A stretch of 64,000 bases of DNA from Acidobacteriota bacterium (GCA_017307505.1 JAFKEE010000058.1:15696-79695); one strand, 5' to 3'. Shown: positions 54,394 through 63,248, numbered from the stretch's first letter. Translations and numbers: made by a program. Notes: generated by a model not told the origin, from the sequence alone.

Positions 54394-54488
54394 AGGTTCC
54401 ATTATGCGATTCGTTGACTGGTTTGATCCATTCAGATAGATTGATCCTGAAGTATGAATAGACGCGCCGAACGAGAGGAACTGTAACC

Positions 54489-55751
54489 ATGGCACCCACC
54501 ACCAGCCGGCAGAGGCTGCGGGACGCATTGGCCCATCGCCAGCCGGACCGGATCCCCATCGACTTCGGCGGCAGCGCGGTGACCGGTGTGCACGTCTCGT
54601 GCGTGGCGGCCTTGCGGGATTACTACGGCCTCGAGAAACGGCCCGTAAAGGTGCATGAGCCGTATCAGATGCTGGGTCTGGTGGAATCCGACCTGAGCGA
54701 TGCTATGGGCCTGGATGTCACGGGAGTATTTCCCCGCAACACGATGTTCGGCTTTGCCAACGCAGAGTGGAAGGAATGGGACTTCCGCGGCCTGCCCGTG
54801 CTGGTCTCCACGGAATTCCGCACTCGGACCGAGGCCAACGGCGACATCCTCATCTATCCCGAAGGCGACGAGACCGCCGCGCCCAGCGGCCGCATGCCCC
54901 TGGGCAGCGCCTTCTTCGACACCATCGTCCGGCAGCCGCCGTTCGACGAGGATTCGCTGAACATCGAGGACAACCTGGAAGAGTTCACGCCGTTGAGCGA
55001 AGCGGACCTCGACCATCTCAGCGCCGGCGTCGCGGCCGCCCAACAGACCGGCAAGGGCATCCTCGCGACTTTCGGCGGCACCGCCTTCGGCGACATCGCC
55101 CTGGTGCCGGCTCCGTTCCTCAAGAACCCAAAGGGGATCCGCGACGTCGCCGAGTGGTACATGTCCACCAGCAGCCGCAAGGACTATGTCCACAAGATCT
55201 TCGCGTACCAGTGCGAGAACGGCATCCGGAACCTCCAGCGCGTGCACGACCGCATCGGCGATGCCGTCGATGCCGTCTTCCTGTGCGGCACCGACTTCGG
55301 CACCCAGACCTCGCAATTCTGCTCGGTCCGGACCCTGCGGGAGCTCTGGTTCCCCTACTACAAGGCCGTGAACGACTGGGTGCACAAAAACACCGGCTGG
55401 AAGTGCTTCAAGCACTCCTGCGGCAGCGTGGAGAAGTTCTTCGATTCCTTCATCGACGCGGGCTTCGACATCATCAACCCGGTCCAGTGTTCGGCCGTGG
55501 GCATGGACCCGGAAACCCTGAAGGCCAAGTACGGCGACCGCCTGGTGTTCTGGGGCGGCGGCGTGGATACCCAGAAAACGCTCCCCTTCGGGACGCCGGA
55601 TCAGGTGCGGGCCGAGGTCCTGCGCCGCTGCGAGATCTTCGCCCCCGGCGGCGGGTTCGTCTTCGATTCCATCCACAACGTGCAGGCGGGCACTCCCGTG
55701 GAAAACCTGGTGGCCATGCTGGACGCGGTGAAGGAATTCAACGGCCGCTGA
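54489..55751 (+). CDS. Uroporphyrinogen decarboxylase (URO-D) family protein
   Basis: The 420-residue protein matches the URO-D/MtaA superfamily: RDALAHRQPDRIPIDFGGSA at the N-terminus, then EPYQMLGLVESDL, the CGTDFGTQTSQFCSV block, WKCFKHSCGSVEKF (the HxCG zinc-type motif of methyltransferase members) and GGGFVFDSIHNVQAGTPVEN at the end. The HSCG motif favours the corrinoid-methyltransferase side of the superfamily rather than heme biosynthesis. No corrinoid protein gene lies nearby. GAGAGGAAC precedes the ATG. A hairpin after the stop overlaps the start region of the next gene. Confidence 0.82.
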   Translation: MAPTTSRQRLRDALAHRQPDRIPIDFGGSAVTGVHVSCVAALRDYYGLEKRPVKVHEPYQMLGLVESDLSDAMGLDVTGVFPRNTMFGFANAEWKEWDFRGLPVLVSTEFRTRTEANGDILIYPEGDETAAPSGRMPLGSAFFDTIVRQPPFDEDSLNIEDNLEEFTPLSEADLDHLSAGVAAAQQTGKGILATFGGTAFGDIALVPAPFLKNPKGIRDVAEWYMSTSSRKDYVHKIFAYQCENGIRNLQRVHDRIGDAVDAVFLCGTDFGTQTSQFCSVRTLRELWFPYYKAVNDWVHKNTGWKCFKHSCGSVEKFFDSFIDAGFDIINPVQCSAVGMDPETLKAKYGDRLVFWGGGVDTQKTLPFGTPDQVRAEVLRRCEIFAPGGGFVFDSIHNVQAGTPVENLVAMLDAVKEFNGR

Positions 55752-55766
55752 GTTGACGGTATGCTG

Positions 55767-55793
55767 GAGGACTAGGTCCCGCATTTAGTCCTC
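55767..55793 (+). promoter_or_regulatory. 8-bp perfect hairpin abutting the TauE/SafE start codon
   Basis: GAGGACTA (55767-55774) and TAGTCCTC (55786-55793) are perfect reverse complements around an 11-base loop, and the right arm ends at the base before ATG 55794. The only Shine-Dalgarno-like GGAGG (55766-55770) is in the left arm. Folding would hide it, or bring the distant site nearer to the start codon. Confidence 0.5.
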
Positions 55794-56522
55794 ATGCCCC
55801 ATCTGGAAATCTGGCAATGGCTGGTTGGCGCGCTCTGCGCGATGTGTGTCGGCGTGGCGAAAACCGGCTTGCCCGGGCTCGGCATCCTGGTGGTGCCGCT
55901 GATCATTCTCACGGTCGGCGACGCCCGTGCATCCGCCGCCTGGCTGCTGCCGATGCTCTGCACCGCGGACCTGTTCGCGGTGATCTACTGGCGCCGGCAC
56001 GCCGCCGCCGGACGGCTCTTCTCCCTTGTCCCCTGGGTTCTGCTCGGCATGGCCGGCGGAGCCCTCGCCCTGACTCTTAGGGAAGGCGTGCTGCGGCCTG
56101 TGGTGGGCGGCATCGTCCTGGTGATGCTGATCGCCTACCTGTGGCGGAAGTACGCGAAGAACGGCATGGCCGTGACTCCGCACCCGGTCCTGTACGGCGC
56201 CACAGCCGGTTTCGCCACCACGGTGGCCAACGCAGCCGGACCGGTGATGAGCCTCTACCTTCTCAGCAAGAAACTCCCCAAGGAGGAGTTCATCGCCACC
56301 GGCGCCTGGTTCTTCTTCATCATCAATCTGACCAAGGTGCCCATCTACGCCTACCATGGCCTCTTCAGCCGGCAGTCGCTCACTTTCGATGCCCTGATGG
56401 TGCCGGCCGTGATGGTAGGGGCCATCGGCGGCCGCAAGCTGGTCCCGCACATCCCCGAGAAGGTCTTCGAAGCCCTGATCGTGATCCTGACCGCCGCCTC
56501 TACCCTCTTCCTTTTCCGATAA
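55794..56522 (+). CDS. TauE/SafE-family sulfite/anion exporter
   Basis: This is a 242-residue polytopic membrane protein of the TauE/SafE (DUF81) family. It has about seven to eight helices: WQWLVGALCAMCVGVAKTGL, LGILVVPLIILTVGDARASA, VLLGMAGGALALTL and others. The internal-repeat signature PMLCTADLFAVIYWRRHAA and GATAGFATTVANAAGPVMSL are family hallmarks. It probably moves an organic sulfonate, sulfite or similar anion across the inner membrane. ATG 55794 abuts a perfect hairpin. The 3' end overlaps the acetate kinase gene on the other strand by 23 bases. Confidence 0.88.
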   Translation: MPHLEIWQWLVGALCAMCVGVAKTGLPGLGILVVPLIILTVGDARASAAWLLPMLCTADLFAVIYWRRHAAAGRLFSLVPWVLLGMAGGALALTLREGVLRPVVGGIVLVMLIAYLWRKYAKNGMAVTPHPVLYGATAGFATTVANAAGPVMSLYLLSKKLPKEEFIATGAWFFFIINLTKVPIYAYHGLFSRQSLTFDALMVPAVMVGAIGGRKLVPHIPEKVFEALIVILTAASTLFLFR

Positions 56523-57564
56523 GACGGGCCGTGTCCCGGGCGATGAGCAGTTCCTCGTTGGTCGGAATGACCAGAACTTCCACCCCGCCCAGGTTCTCCA
56601 GCCCCTCCATGATCTCGTCCCGGATCTCCGGCCGGTTCTCGCCGATCCCGCCGGTAAAGACGACGGCATCCGCGCCGCCCAAAACCGCCCAGAAGGCCCC
56701 AATGTATTTCTTCACCCGGTAGCAGAACACTTCCACCGCGATGCGGGCGCGCGGGTCCCCCTCCTGCGCCGCATGCACCAGATCGCGCATGTCGTTGGAC
56801 CGGCCGGACAAGCCCAGCAGCCCGCTGCGGTGAATCAGCAGTCGCTCGATCTCGTCGAGGGTCATGCCTTTCTGGCGGGCCAGGTGGAAAATGACGCCGA
56901 TGTCGATGTCCCCGGAACGCGTCCCCATCACCAGCCCCTCTTGCGGAGTGAGCCCCATCGAAATATCGACAGCCTTCCCTCCGTGGATCGCCGCCACGGA
57001 GCACCCATTGCCCAGATGGCAGGTGATTAACTTCACCTCTTCCGGAGGAATCCCCAACTGCTCAGCGGCCTTCCCCGTGACGTAGCGGTGCGACGTGCCA
57101 TGGAAGCCGTAGCGCCGGATGTGGTCCGACTCGTACAGCTCATAGGGCACGGCGTAGAGGAATGCCCGGCGCGGAATGGTGTGGAAAAAGGCCGTGTCAA
57201 AAACCGCCACATGGGGCACGTCCGGCAGCAGCGCATGGGCGGCGCGGTAGCAGGCCAGGTGATGGGGATTGTGGAGCGGCGCCAGGGAGCAGCAGTCCGC
57301 GATGGCCCGCTCGACATCCAGGTCGATCAGCGCGGAAGCTTTGAAGCGCTCGCCGCCATGCACGACACGATGCCCCACCCCGTCGATGGACCCGAGATTG
57401 GGCAGGATCTCCTCTACGGCTTCGGTGTGATTGTGGACCGGGCTGCCCGCCGCGCCAATCCGCTCGACGGCGCCTTTCACGACAACGTGTTCATCGCGCA
57501 CACCGGTCTCGATGAGCTGGTATTTGAGGGACGAGCTGCCCGCGTTCAGGACTAGGATCCGCAT
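56500..57564 (-). CDS. ackA: Acetate kinase
   Basis: AckA interconverts acetyl phosphate and acetate with ADP/ATP in the cytoplasm. This protein (354 residues) shows ILVLNAGSSSLKYQLIE, then GVGHRVVHGGERF, HNPHHLACYRA, the FDTAFFHTIPRRAFLYAVPY block, GFHGTSHRYV, ITCHLGNGCSVAAI, MGLTPQEGLVMGTRSGDID and FTGGIGENRPEIR. It is about 40-50 residues shorter than the E. coli enzyme, mainly in loop regions, with all active-site motifs kept. No phosphotransacetylase gene is adjacent. It is convergent with the TauE/SafE gene and diverges from the radical SAM gene. Confidence 0.94.
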   Translation of the reverse strand: MRILVLNAGSSSLKYQLIETGVRDEHVVVKGAVERIGAAGSPVHNHTEAVEEILPNLGSIDGVGHRVVHGGERFKASALIDLDVERAIADCCSLAPLHNPHHLACYRAAHALLPDVPHVAVFDTAFFHTIPRRAFLYAVPYELYESDHIRRYGFHGTSHRYVTGKAAEQLGIPPEEVKLITCHLGNGCSVAAIHGGKAVDISMGLTPQEGLVMGTRSGDIDIGVIFHLARQKGMTLDEIERLLIHRSGLLGLSGRSNDMRDLVHAAQEGDPRARIAVEVFCYRVKKYIGAFWAVLGGADAVVFTGGIGENRPEIRDEIMEGLENLGGVEVLVIPTNEELLIARDTARLIGKGRG

Positions 57565-57597
57565 GAGGCTACCTCTGTACTGTAAATCATTACCTTC

Positions 57598-57627
57598 TTG
57601 CACGTTATTCGGGCCTCTTGGTATGAT
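57598..57627 (+). promoter_or_regulatory. Sigma-70-like promoter giving a near-leaderless transcript
   Basis: TTGCAC (57598-57603) and TATGAT (57622-57627) are separated by 18 bases, with TGG preceding the -10 box. The ATG of the radical SAM gene is only 8 bases downstream of the -10, so the transcript would start at or within about 2 bases of the start codon. No Shine-Dalgarno is present, which supports this. Confidence 0.6.
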
Positions 57628-57635
57628 TTAGGTTC

Positions 57636-58667
57636 ATGCGCAAGGTTCCCATTGGCCAGTCACTGAGGATCATCGGACAGGGATCGATGAATTGGCTCGC
57701 GCAGCGTCCCATCGTTGTCTCTTTCGAAGTCACCGATTCCTGCACCTGCTATTGCCGGCACTGTGATCACGGCGGACCGAAGGACGATTCCAAGAACATG
57801 CGGCCGGCCGATTACCGGCACTACACGGAAACGTTGAAACCGTGTGTCGTCCAGGTCTCCGGCGGCGAGCCGCTGATGCGTGACGACCTCAGCGACGTGG
57901 TCCGCAACATCAAGCTCGCGAATGGCTTGCCCTACATCATCCTGGTGTCGAGCTGGTCGCTGATGACGCCGCAGCGCTATCTTGAACTGCGCGATGCGGG
58001 CGTCGACCAGTTCTCGGTGTCGCTCGACTTTCCGGACAGCCGCCACGACGAGTTCCGCATGTATCCGGGCCTCTACTCGCACCTGAACGACGTTATCCCG
58101 GCCTGCGCGAAGTACGGATTTGACGACATCGTCCTGAATACCTGCATCACCGCCGCCAACGTCGGCGAGATCAACGGCGCGGCGGACCAGGCCCACCAGT
58201 GGGGTGTGAACATCTGCTACAGCGCCTACTCCGCCCGGCGCACCGGCTGCCGCGAGCTGTTCCCCGGAGCGCCGGATCAGTTGGCCCTCCTGAACGCTCA
58301 GTTGGACCGCATCGAAGAACGCCGCGACGAATCGAACTGGATCGTCAGCGCACCCACCACCATCGACGCCACCCGGCAGTACTTTGAAACCGGAGGAGCG
58401 CCAGGCTGCAAGGCGGGCCTCCGATTCCTGGTCGTCACGGCCGACGGCATGCTGCAACCGTGCTCGATGCAGTTCAAACGCTACAAACTGGAAGACCAGG
58501 CCAGGATGGTCAACGAGTTCACCCTGCACAACCAGTGCGATGAGTGCTACGTGGCCATCCGCTCCAATCTGGACAAGAGTTTCCCGCAGCTCCTGCGGGA
58601 GAACGTCAGCAACTACCTCAGCTTCAGCAGCTCGAACAAGCCCAAGTCGGCCGGCGCGGGCTGCTGA
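57636..58667 (+). CDS. Radical SAM protein with SPASM-like C-terminus (HpnH-like)
   Basis: This 343-residue enzyme binds a SAM-cleaving [4Fe-4S] cluster through CTCYCRHC (CxxxCxxC, about residues 37-44). It then has the GGEP motif in VVQVSGGEPLMRDDL and the barrel strands SVSLDFPDSRHDEFR and INTCITAAN-like VLNTCITAANVGEI. The C-terminal Cys set (GCKAGLRF, LQPCSMQF, CDECY) resembles a SPASM/twitch auxiliary cluster domain. The overall order recalls HpnH and peptide-maturation enzymes, but no hopanoid or precursor peptide genes lie nearby, so the substrate is unknown. Expression is probably from the near-leaderless promoter. Confidence 0.83.
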   Translation: MRKVPIGQSLRIIGQGSMNWLAQRPIVVSFEVTDSCTCYCRHCDHGGPKDDSKNMRPADYRHYTETLKPCVVQVSGGEPLMRDDLSDVVRNIKLANGLPYIILVSSWSLMTPQRYLELRDAGVDQFSVSLDFPDSRHDEFRMYPGLYSHLNDVIPACAKYGFDDIVLNTCITAANVGEINGAADQAHQWGVNICYSAYSARRTGCRELFPGAPDQLALLNAQLDRIEERRDESNWIVSAPTTIDATRQYFETGGAPGCKAGLRFLVVTADGMLQPCSMQFKRYKLEDQARMVNEFTLHNQCDECYVAIRSNLDKSFPQLLRENVSNYLSFSSSNKPKSAGAGC

Positions 58668-58675
58668 CCCGCCGT

Positions 58676-59662
58676 CTACGGCACCTTGACGAGAACCTTG
58701 CCCATCGGCCCCTCGGCCAGCCGGGCAAACGCCTGCTTCACATCCTCAAACGGGTAGACGTGATCAACCACGGGCCGCCGGCCCATCGCGTCCAGCCGGC
58801 GGACAATCTCCGCCCAGGCGCTCTGCGCTCCCTCCGGCGTGAAGTCCGACACCGCAACGCCGCCAATCCGGTTGCGGCGGAAAAAGAGCGTGGCGGTATT
58901 GAAGTCAGGCACGGTGCCCGCGCTACGGCCCACGACACTGATCCGCCCGCCATAGCCGAGCATGGCGATCACCTGCGAGAACAGCGGTCCGGCCACGCTA
59001 TCCACGACGAAGTCGACCTTGCGCGGAGCAATGGCCGTCATCACTTTCTTGCGCAGGGCAGGATCCGCCGGATCGAACACAAAGTCGGCGCCCAACTGGC
59101 GGACTGTTTCACTCTTCTCCGGGTTGCGCGAAAGGCCCACCACCGTCGCCCCCATCGACTTGGCCAGCAGCACGCTGCCGACCCCAACTCCACCGGAAGC
59201 GCCCGTCACCAGGACGACCTGCCCTGCCCGCGGCAGCTCGCCCCACTGGGCAAGGGCTTGCCAGGCGGTGAGGAAGACCAGCGGCGCGCCGGCCATCTGC
59301 TCCTGAGTCCAGCCGGCCGGGACCTGCGTCACACTCGCCGCCGGCACGACGGTCCGGCTCGCCAGCGTACCCCAGGCCTCCACGCCCGCATCACAGCGCA
59401 GAATGCCGACGACATCCCCGGGACGGACGGTCGTGACGCCCGCCCCCACCACGCGCACAGTGCCGACGCCGTCGCGGCCCAGAATGTGGGGCAGCGCGGG
59501 TTTGGCGGGGTATTGGGCCAGTGCCAGGAAAGCATCCGCCGGATTCAGGCCGGCCAGGTGCATCTCGAGTTGCACCTCGCCGGGCCCGGGTTGCGGATCA
59601 GGCACCTCGGCCAGACGGAGCTTCTCGACGCCTTCAAAGGATTCCATGAGCCATGCGCGCAT
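58676..59662 (-). CDS. MDR-family NADPH:quinone oxidoreductase-like protein
   Basis: The 328-residue medium-chain dehydrogenase/reductase resembles zeta-crystallin/quinone reductase. It has MHLAGLNPADAFL, LGRDGVGTVRVVGAGVTTV, then FLTAWQALAQWGELPRAGQ, the NADPH-binding VLVTGASGGVGVGSVLLAK and RRPVVDHVYPFEDVKQAFA. Zinc-binding cysteines of alcohol dehydrogenases are absent, so it is a zinc-independent reductase of quinones or enones. It is convergent with the radical SAM gene and stands 22 bases downstream of the rhomboid gene on the same strand. Confidence 0.88.
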   Translation of the reverse strand: MRAWLMESFEGVEKLRLAEVPDPQPGPGEVQLEMHLAGLNPADAFLALAQYPAKPALPHILGRDGVGTVRVVGAGVTTVRPGDVVGILRCDAGVEAWGTLASRTVVPAASVTQVPAGWTQEQMAGAPLVFLTAWQALAQWGELPRAGQVVLVTGASGGVGVGSVLLAKSMGATVVGLSRNPEKSETVRQLGADFVFDPADPALRKKVMTAIAPRKVDFVVDSVAGPLFSQVIAMLGYGGRISVVGRSAGTVPDFNTATLFFRRNRIGGVAVSDFTPEGAQSAWAEIVRRLDAMGRRPVVDHVYPFEDVKQAFARLAEGPMGKVLVKVP

Positions 59663-59684
59663 GGCCTCATTATCGCCTCAGAGT

Positions 59685-60509
59685 CTAGACGGACGCTATG
59701 CTCTGCAACCAGAGGAAGAGACGGAAGTAGGCGTACGCCGTAAGAGCCGCCGAGAGTCCGGCCAGGATGCTCCAGATGCGCTCGCGCGTGATATCGAATT
59801 CGCGAGGCGTGCCGGCCGCCCAGGCGACGACGAAACCAGTGGCCATCCCGCCCAGGTGGGCGGCGTTGTCGACCCGAAATCCGGGCAGCAGGCCCCACAG
59901 CAGACCGTAAATGGCCCAGCGGATGTAGAAGGCCTTGATGTCCGCCGCCTGCGAGGAATTGCGGTGGATCACGCCAATGGCGATCATGGCGCCGATCAGG
60001 CCAAACAGCCCCGCCGACGCGCCAACCGTCAGTTGCGTTCCGCGCAGCATGCTCAACGCAAAACCGCCCATGGTCGAAAGGATGTAAATGACGGCCATCC
60101 GCTTCGGCCCGTAGATTTCCTCGGCGTGACGGCCCACATCCATGAGCGCCCACATGTTAAAACCGATGTGCATCAGGCCGCCGTGCAGAAACCCGGCCGT
60201 GATAATGCGCCACCACTGGCCGCCAAAGACGCCCTCCGGCAGCGCGGCGCCATACCGGATCAGCGCATTGGTCTCGCCGACCTTGGCCGAGGCCAGCATG
60301 GTCACCAGGTACATGCCGATGTTGATGGTCAGCAGCAGTACCGTGACGAATTGGGCAGAAGGGATCAGGCCGCCGAACAGGTCGGCGCCGCCCAGGCGCT
60401 CCTTGGCGGGAGGACCAACGGGCGTGTCGCAATACGGACAAACCTTGTCGCTGGTGGTGATAAAGGCCCGGCAATGCGGGCACATACGGCGAGTTTCCAC
60501 TGCTTTCAT
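59685..60509 (-). CDS. Rhomboid family serine protease with N-terminal zinc ribbon
   Basis: This is a 274-residue intramembrane protease. The N-terminal CPHCRAFITTSDKVCPYC is a four-Cys zinc ribbon. Rhomboid helices follow: FVTVLLLTINIGMYLVTM, GQWWRIITAGFLHGGLMHIGF with the HxxxH-type pair, GPKRMAVIYILSTMGG, the catalytic GASAGLFGLIGAMIAIG and NAAHLGGMATGFVVA. Ser in GASAG and His in AAHLGG form the dyad. Targets are unknown. The zinc-ribbon fusion is common in environmental bacteria and may recruit partners. The short gap to the quinone reductase gene suggests co-transcription. Confidence 0.9.
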   Translation of the reverse strand: MKAVETRRMCPHCRAFITTSDKVCPYCDTPVGPPAKERLGGADLFGGLIPSAQFVTVLLLTINIGMYLVTMLASAKVGETNALIRYGAALPEGVFGGQWWRIITAGFLHGGLMHIGFNMWALMDVGRHAEEIYGPKRMAVIYILSTMGGFALSMLRGTQLTVGASAGLFGLIGAMIAIGVIHRNSSQAADIKAFYIRWAIYGLLWGLLPGFRVDNAAHLGGMATGFVVAWAAGTPREFDITRERIWSILAGLSAALTAYAYFRLFLWLQSIASV

Positions 60510-60657
60510 TGTAGCGGTCCGGGGGTACGAACCGTCTCAGGTTCAAACTCGGAGGTACTAGGGCCTTCGCCCAATATGAGCCGATATGTGTGCATGTTGT
60601 ACTGGGGCAGGACTGGTAACAGTAGGAGAACCGTACCAGTCCGCCTCGAGGTACGCG

Positions 60658-61356
60658 ATGAAACGGAATCTGATGCCGCTGTTGGGGGTCGCCTTTGTGG
60701 CGGCCGTCGTGGCGACGGGAATCTTCTACGGGCTGTTGATTCCGCGGCTGCGGGGTTCGGCTTCGGCCGACAATCCGCGCACGGCGGTGATGGCAGTCCG
60801 GGCCCTGGACCGCGGGGCAGTGTTGCGGCAGGAAGATGTGAAGGTCGTGGATTTTGACCAGAAGGCACTGCCGCCGAATGCCATTCCGGTTCCGGACCAG
60901 GCCGTCGGGCTGACGCTGCTCGAACCGGTCTCTCCCAACCAGCCCATCACCACCTTGCACGTGGCCCGCCGCGGTTCGACGGGCGGCCCCTCGCTGGCCA
61001 TCCCGGCCGGACGCCGTGCCGTCAGCATCCACCCCATTGATTCCAGTGGTGTTGTGGCCATGATCCGGTCAGGCAGCCGGGTAGACATCCAGGTACTGGA
61101 CACCCGCGGCACCCAACAGTTGCGCCGGATGCTGGAAGACGTCGAAGTCCTCAGCGTCGCCGGCAACGAGCCCGGCAACGGCCGCCCTGTCATCACGCTC
61201 CTGGTTTCCCCGAACGACGCGGACCGCCTCAGCCTGGCGGACGCCACGCTCCAGTTGCGGCTCATCCTGCGCAATCCGAACGACCGCTCGGTGGACGGCG
61301 CCAAAAGCGTCGCGCCCGCCGCCCTGTTGAGCGCTTCCACCCCAGTACACCCCTAA
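60658..61356 (+). CDS. cpaB: Flp/Tad pilus assembly protein CpaB/RcpC
   Basis: The 232-residue protein starts with a transmembrane anchor (MPLLGVAFVAAVVATGIFYG). It is followed by a SAF domain (AVMAVRALDRGAVLRQEDVK to EPVSPNQPITTLHV) and the RcpC/CpaB domain (GRRAVSIHPIDSSGVVAMIR, GSRVDIQVLDT). CpaB acts at the inner-membrane/periplasm side of the Tad secretion machinery. ATG 60658 with GAGG upstream. It is directly followed by tadB and tadC after 4- and 7-base gaps, without the cpaC, cpaE and cpaF genes that usually lie between. Confidence 0.9.
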   Translation: MKRNLMPLLGVAFVAAVVATGIFYGLLIPRLRGSASADNPRTAVMAVRALDRGAVLRQEDVKVVDFDQKALPPNAIPVPDQAVGLTLLEPVSPNQPITTLHVARRGSTGGPSLAIPAGRRAVSIHPIDSSGVVAMIRSGSRVDIQVLDTRGTQQLRRMLEDVEVLSVAGNEPGNGRPVITLLVSPNDADRLSLADATLQLRLILRNPNDRSVDGAKSVAPAALLSASTPVHP

Positions 61357-61360
61357 GCCC

Positions 61361-62326
61361 ATGCTCAGCCTCGTCGTCTTCCTGATGATGTTCGGCACCG
61401 CGTTCCTGACGGCACTGCTCGCGGTGTCGTTCTACTGGGCCTCGATGCATGTCCGCGCGCGCCGCGCCGGCACGGAACTGGTCCTGGAGACAGGCGAGCG
61501 GGATGGAGAACCGCAGGTCATCAAGGAAGAGGACCTCAGCACGATCAAAGTCTGGTCGCTGCTCCTGGAGAAGTTCAGCCACGTCGAAGAACTGCGGGCC
61601 ATGATCGCGGAAGCGAACCTGCGCTGGTCTGTCGGCCGGGTCACGCTGATGATGCTGCTGGGCGGCACGGCCACCGGCGCCCTGCTGTGGCAGATCGAGA
61701 TCATCCCGCTGGTCCCCTCCGCTCTGATTGTCGCGGCCGTGGTGGCCAGCCCCTACCTCTACATCCGCCGTCTGCGGCGCAAACGGTTCGAGACCTTCGC
61801 CGCGCAGTTCCCGGAAGCATTGGATTCGATGACCCGGGCTCTCAAGGCCGGCTATCCCCTGTCCTCCGCCGTGGAACTGCTGGCGCTGGAACAACCGGAG
61901 CCGCTCTCGTCCGAAATGCGGCGCACCCGCGAGGAATGGAATCTCGGCGTGGGCTGGGATCAGGCTCTGGATAATCTGGCGGACCGCATCCCGGTCCCCG
62001 AGGTCAGGCTGTTCGTGGCCGCGGTGAAACTGCAGAACCGTGTTGGTGGACGCCTGAACGATGTGCTCGGACGCCTTGGCGAGACGATGCGCGACAACAG
62101 CGCCCTGGAAAGCGAAGTCCGCGCGGTCTCCGCTCACAGCCGCATCACCGGCACGGTCCTGACCATTGTTCCCATCATGATCGGCGTGCTCATGTTCGTG
62201 GTCAATCCGGAGTATATGGGCATCATGCTGCGGCGCCCGGAAGGCCGGGCGATGCTGGGCGCGGCCGCGCTGGCGAACGTGGTCGCCCATTTCGTGATCA
62301 AACGCGTAGCCCAGGTGAGGATGTGA
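61361..62326 (+). CDS. tadB: Tad pilus inner-membrane protein TadB (T2SS F family)
   Basis: This 321-residue platform protein has an N-terminal helix, a cytoplasmic domain and further helices. The type II secretion F domain is clear at FPEALDSMTRALKAGYPLSS, then AVELLALEQPEPLSSEMRR, the GVGWDQALDNLADRIPVPEV block and VKLQNRVGGRLNDVLGRLGE. The C-terminal helices carry ITGTVLTIVPIMIGVLMFV. With TadC it forms the platform on which the TadA ATPase assembles Flp pilins. The gene follows cpaB by 4 bases and precedes tadC by 7. Confidence 0.92.
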   Translation: MLSLVVFLMMFGTAFLTALLAVSFYWASMHVRARRAGTELVLETGERDGEPQVIKEEDLSTIKVWSLLLEKFSHVEELRAMIAEANLRWSVGRVTLMMLLGGTATGALLWQIEIIPLVPSALIVAAVVASPYLYIRRLRRKRFETFAAQFPEALDSMTRALKAGYPLSSAVELLALEQPEPLSSEMRRTREEWNLGVGWDQALDNLADRIPVPEVRLFVAAVKLQNRVGGRLNDVLGRLGETMRDNSALESEVRAVSAHSRITGTVLTIVPIMIGVLMFVVNPEYMGIMLRRPEGRAMLGAAALANVVAHFVIKRVAQVRM

Positions 62327-62333
62327 GGCAGAC

Positions 62334-63248
62334 ATGTCAGAAACGATGATGGCGGTCTGTTTCTTCCTGTTCGTGATGGCCTCCGTCGGAGCGGCCCTGC
62401 TGCTGGTGCGTTGGAGAACGGCCTCCAAGATCCAGGAGGGTGGCCTGCAGAGCCCGCAGCCCTCCGGCCAGAAAGGCCTCTCGGCGAGCCTTCAGGAATC
62501 GATGTATGTCATCGGAGAACTCGCGGCGGGCCAGAAGCCGAGCAAGGATTCGACCCGCAACTCACTCATCGCGGCCGGTTACCGTTCTCCGGCGGCAGGG
62601 ACTATCTTCTACGGCACAAAGATTGCCGTAGCCCTGCTCTGCGGCGTGGTGCTGGGCTGGATCGGCCTGCTGGACCACGACAGCCTGTCCGTGGGCTTCG
62701 TGCTCTCGGTCTGCGGCATGGGCTTCGGCTTCCTGCTTCCTGACCGCGTGCTGGACGCCAAGGTCAACCAGCGTTGCTATCAACTGGAACGCGCCTTGCC
62801 GAACGCCCTCGACCTCATGGTGCTGGGCATCGAAGCTGGCCAGTCGCTGGACAGTGCGCTGATCGAAACCAGCCGCGAATTACGGGGGCTCTACCCGGAA
62901 CTATCCAGCGAGTTCGGACAGGTGCAGGTAGAACTGCGTGCGGGCCGCTCGCGGACCGAGGTGCTCTACGCCCTGGGCCAGCGGACCAACTCCATGGAAC
63001 TCCGCAAGCTCTCTACGGTCCTGATCGATAGCGATCGCTTCGGCACCAGCCTGGGACCGGCGTTGCGCAACCACGCGCGCTACCTGCGCACCCGCAGACG
63101 CCACAAGGCGCAGGAATCGGCTCGCAAGCTGAGCGTCAAGCTCGTCTTCCCGGTCTTCTTCCTCATCATGCCCGCCGTCTTCGTCATCACTCTGGGCCCG
63201 GCGGTCCTGACCTTCTACGAAGCCATCGGCCCCACGCTCGGCATTTAG
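62334..63248 (+). CDS. tadC: Tad pilus inner-membrane protein TadC (T2SS F family)
   Basis: The 304-residue partner of TadB has three to four helices (MMAVCFFLFVMASVGAALLL; FYGTKIAVALLCGVVLGWIG; VFFLIMPAVFVITLGPAVL). The F domain reads LPNALDLMVLGIEAGQSLDS, the ALIETSRELRGLYPELSSEF segment and ELRKLSTVLIDSDRFGTSLG. Together with TadB it forms the inner-membrane platform of the Tad machine. It is the last recognisable gene of the cpaB-tadB-tadC operon and is convergent with the GNAT gene, separated by 1 base. Confidence 0.92.
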   Translation: MSETMMAVCFFLFVMASVGAALLLVRWRTASKIQEGGLQSPQPSGQKGLSASLQESMYVIGELAAGQKPSKDSTRNSLIAAGYRSPAAGTIFYGTKIAVALLCGVVLGWIGLLDHDSLSVGFVLSVCGMGFGFLLPDRVLDAKVNQRCYQLERALPNALDLMVLGIEAGQSLDSALIETSRELRGLYPELSSEFGQVQVELRAGRSRTEVLYALGQRTNSMELRKLSTVLIDSDRFGTSLGPALRNHARYLRTRRRHKAQESARKLSVKLVFPVFFLIMPAVFVITLGPAVLTFYEAIGPTLGI

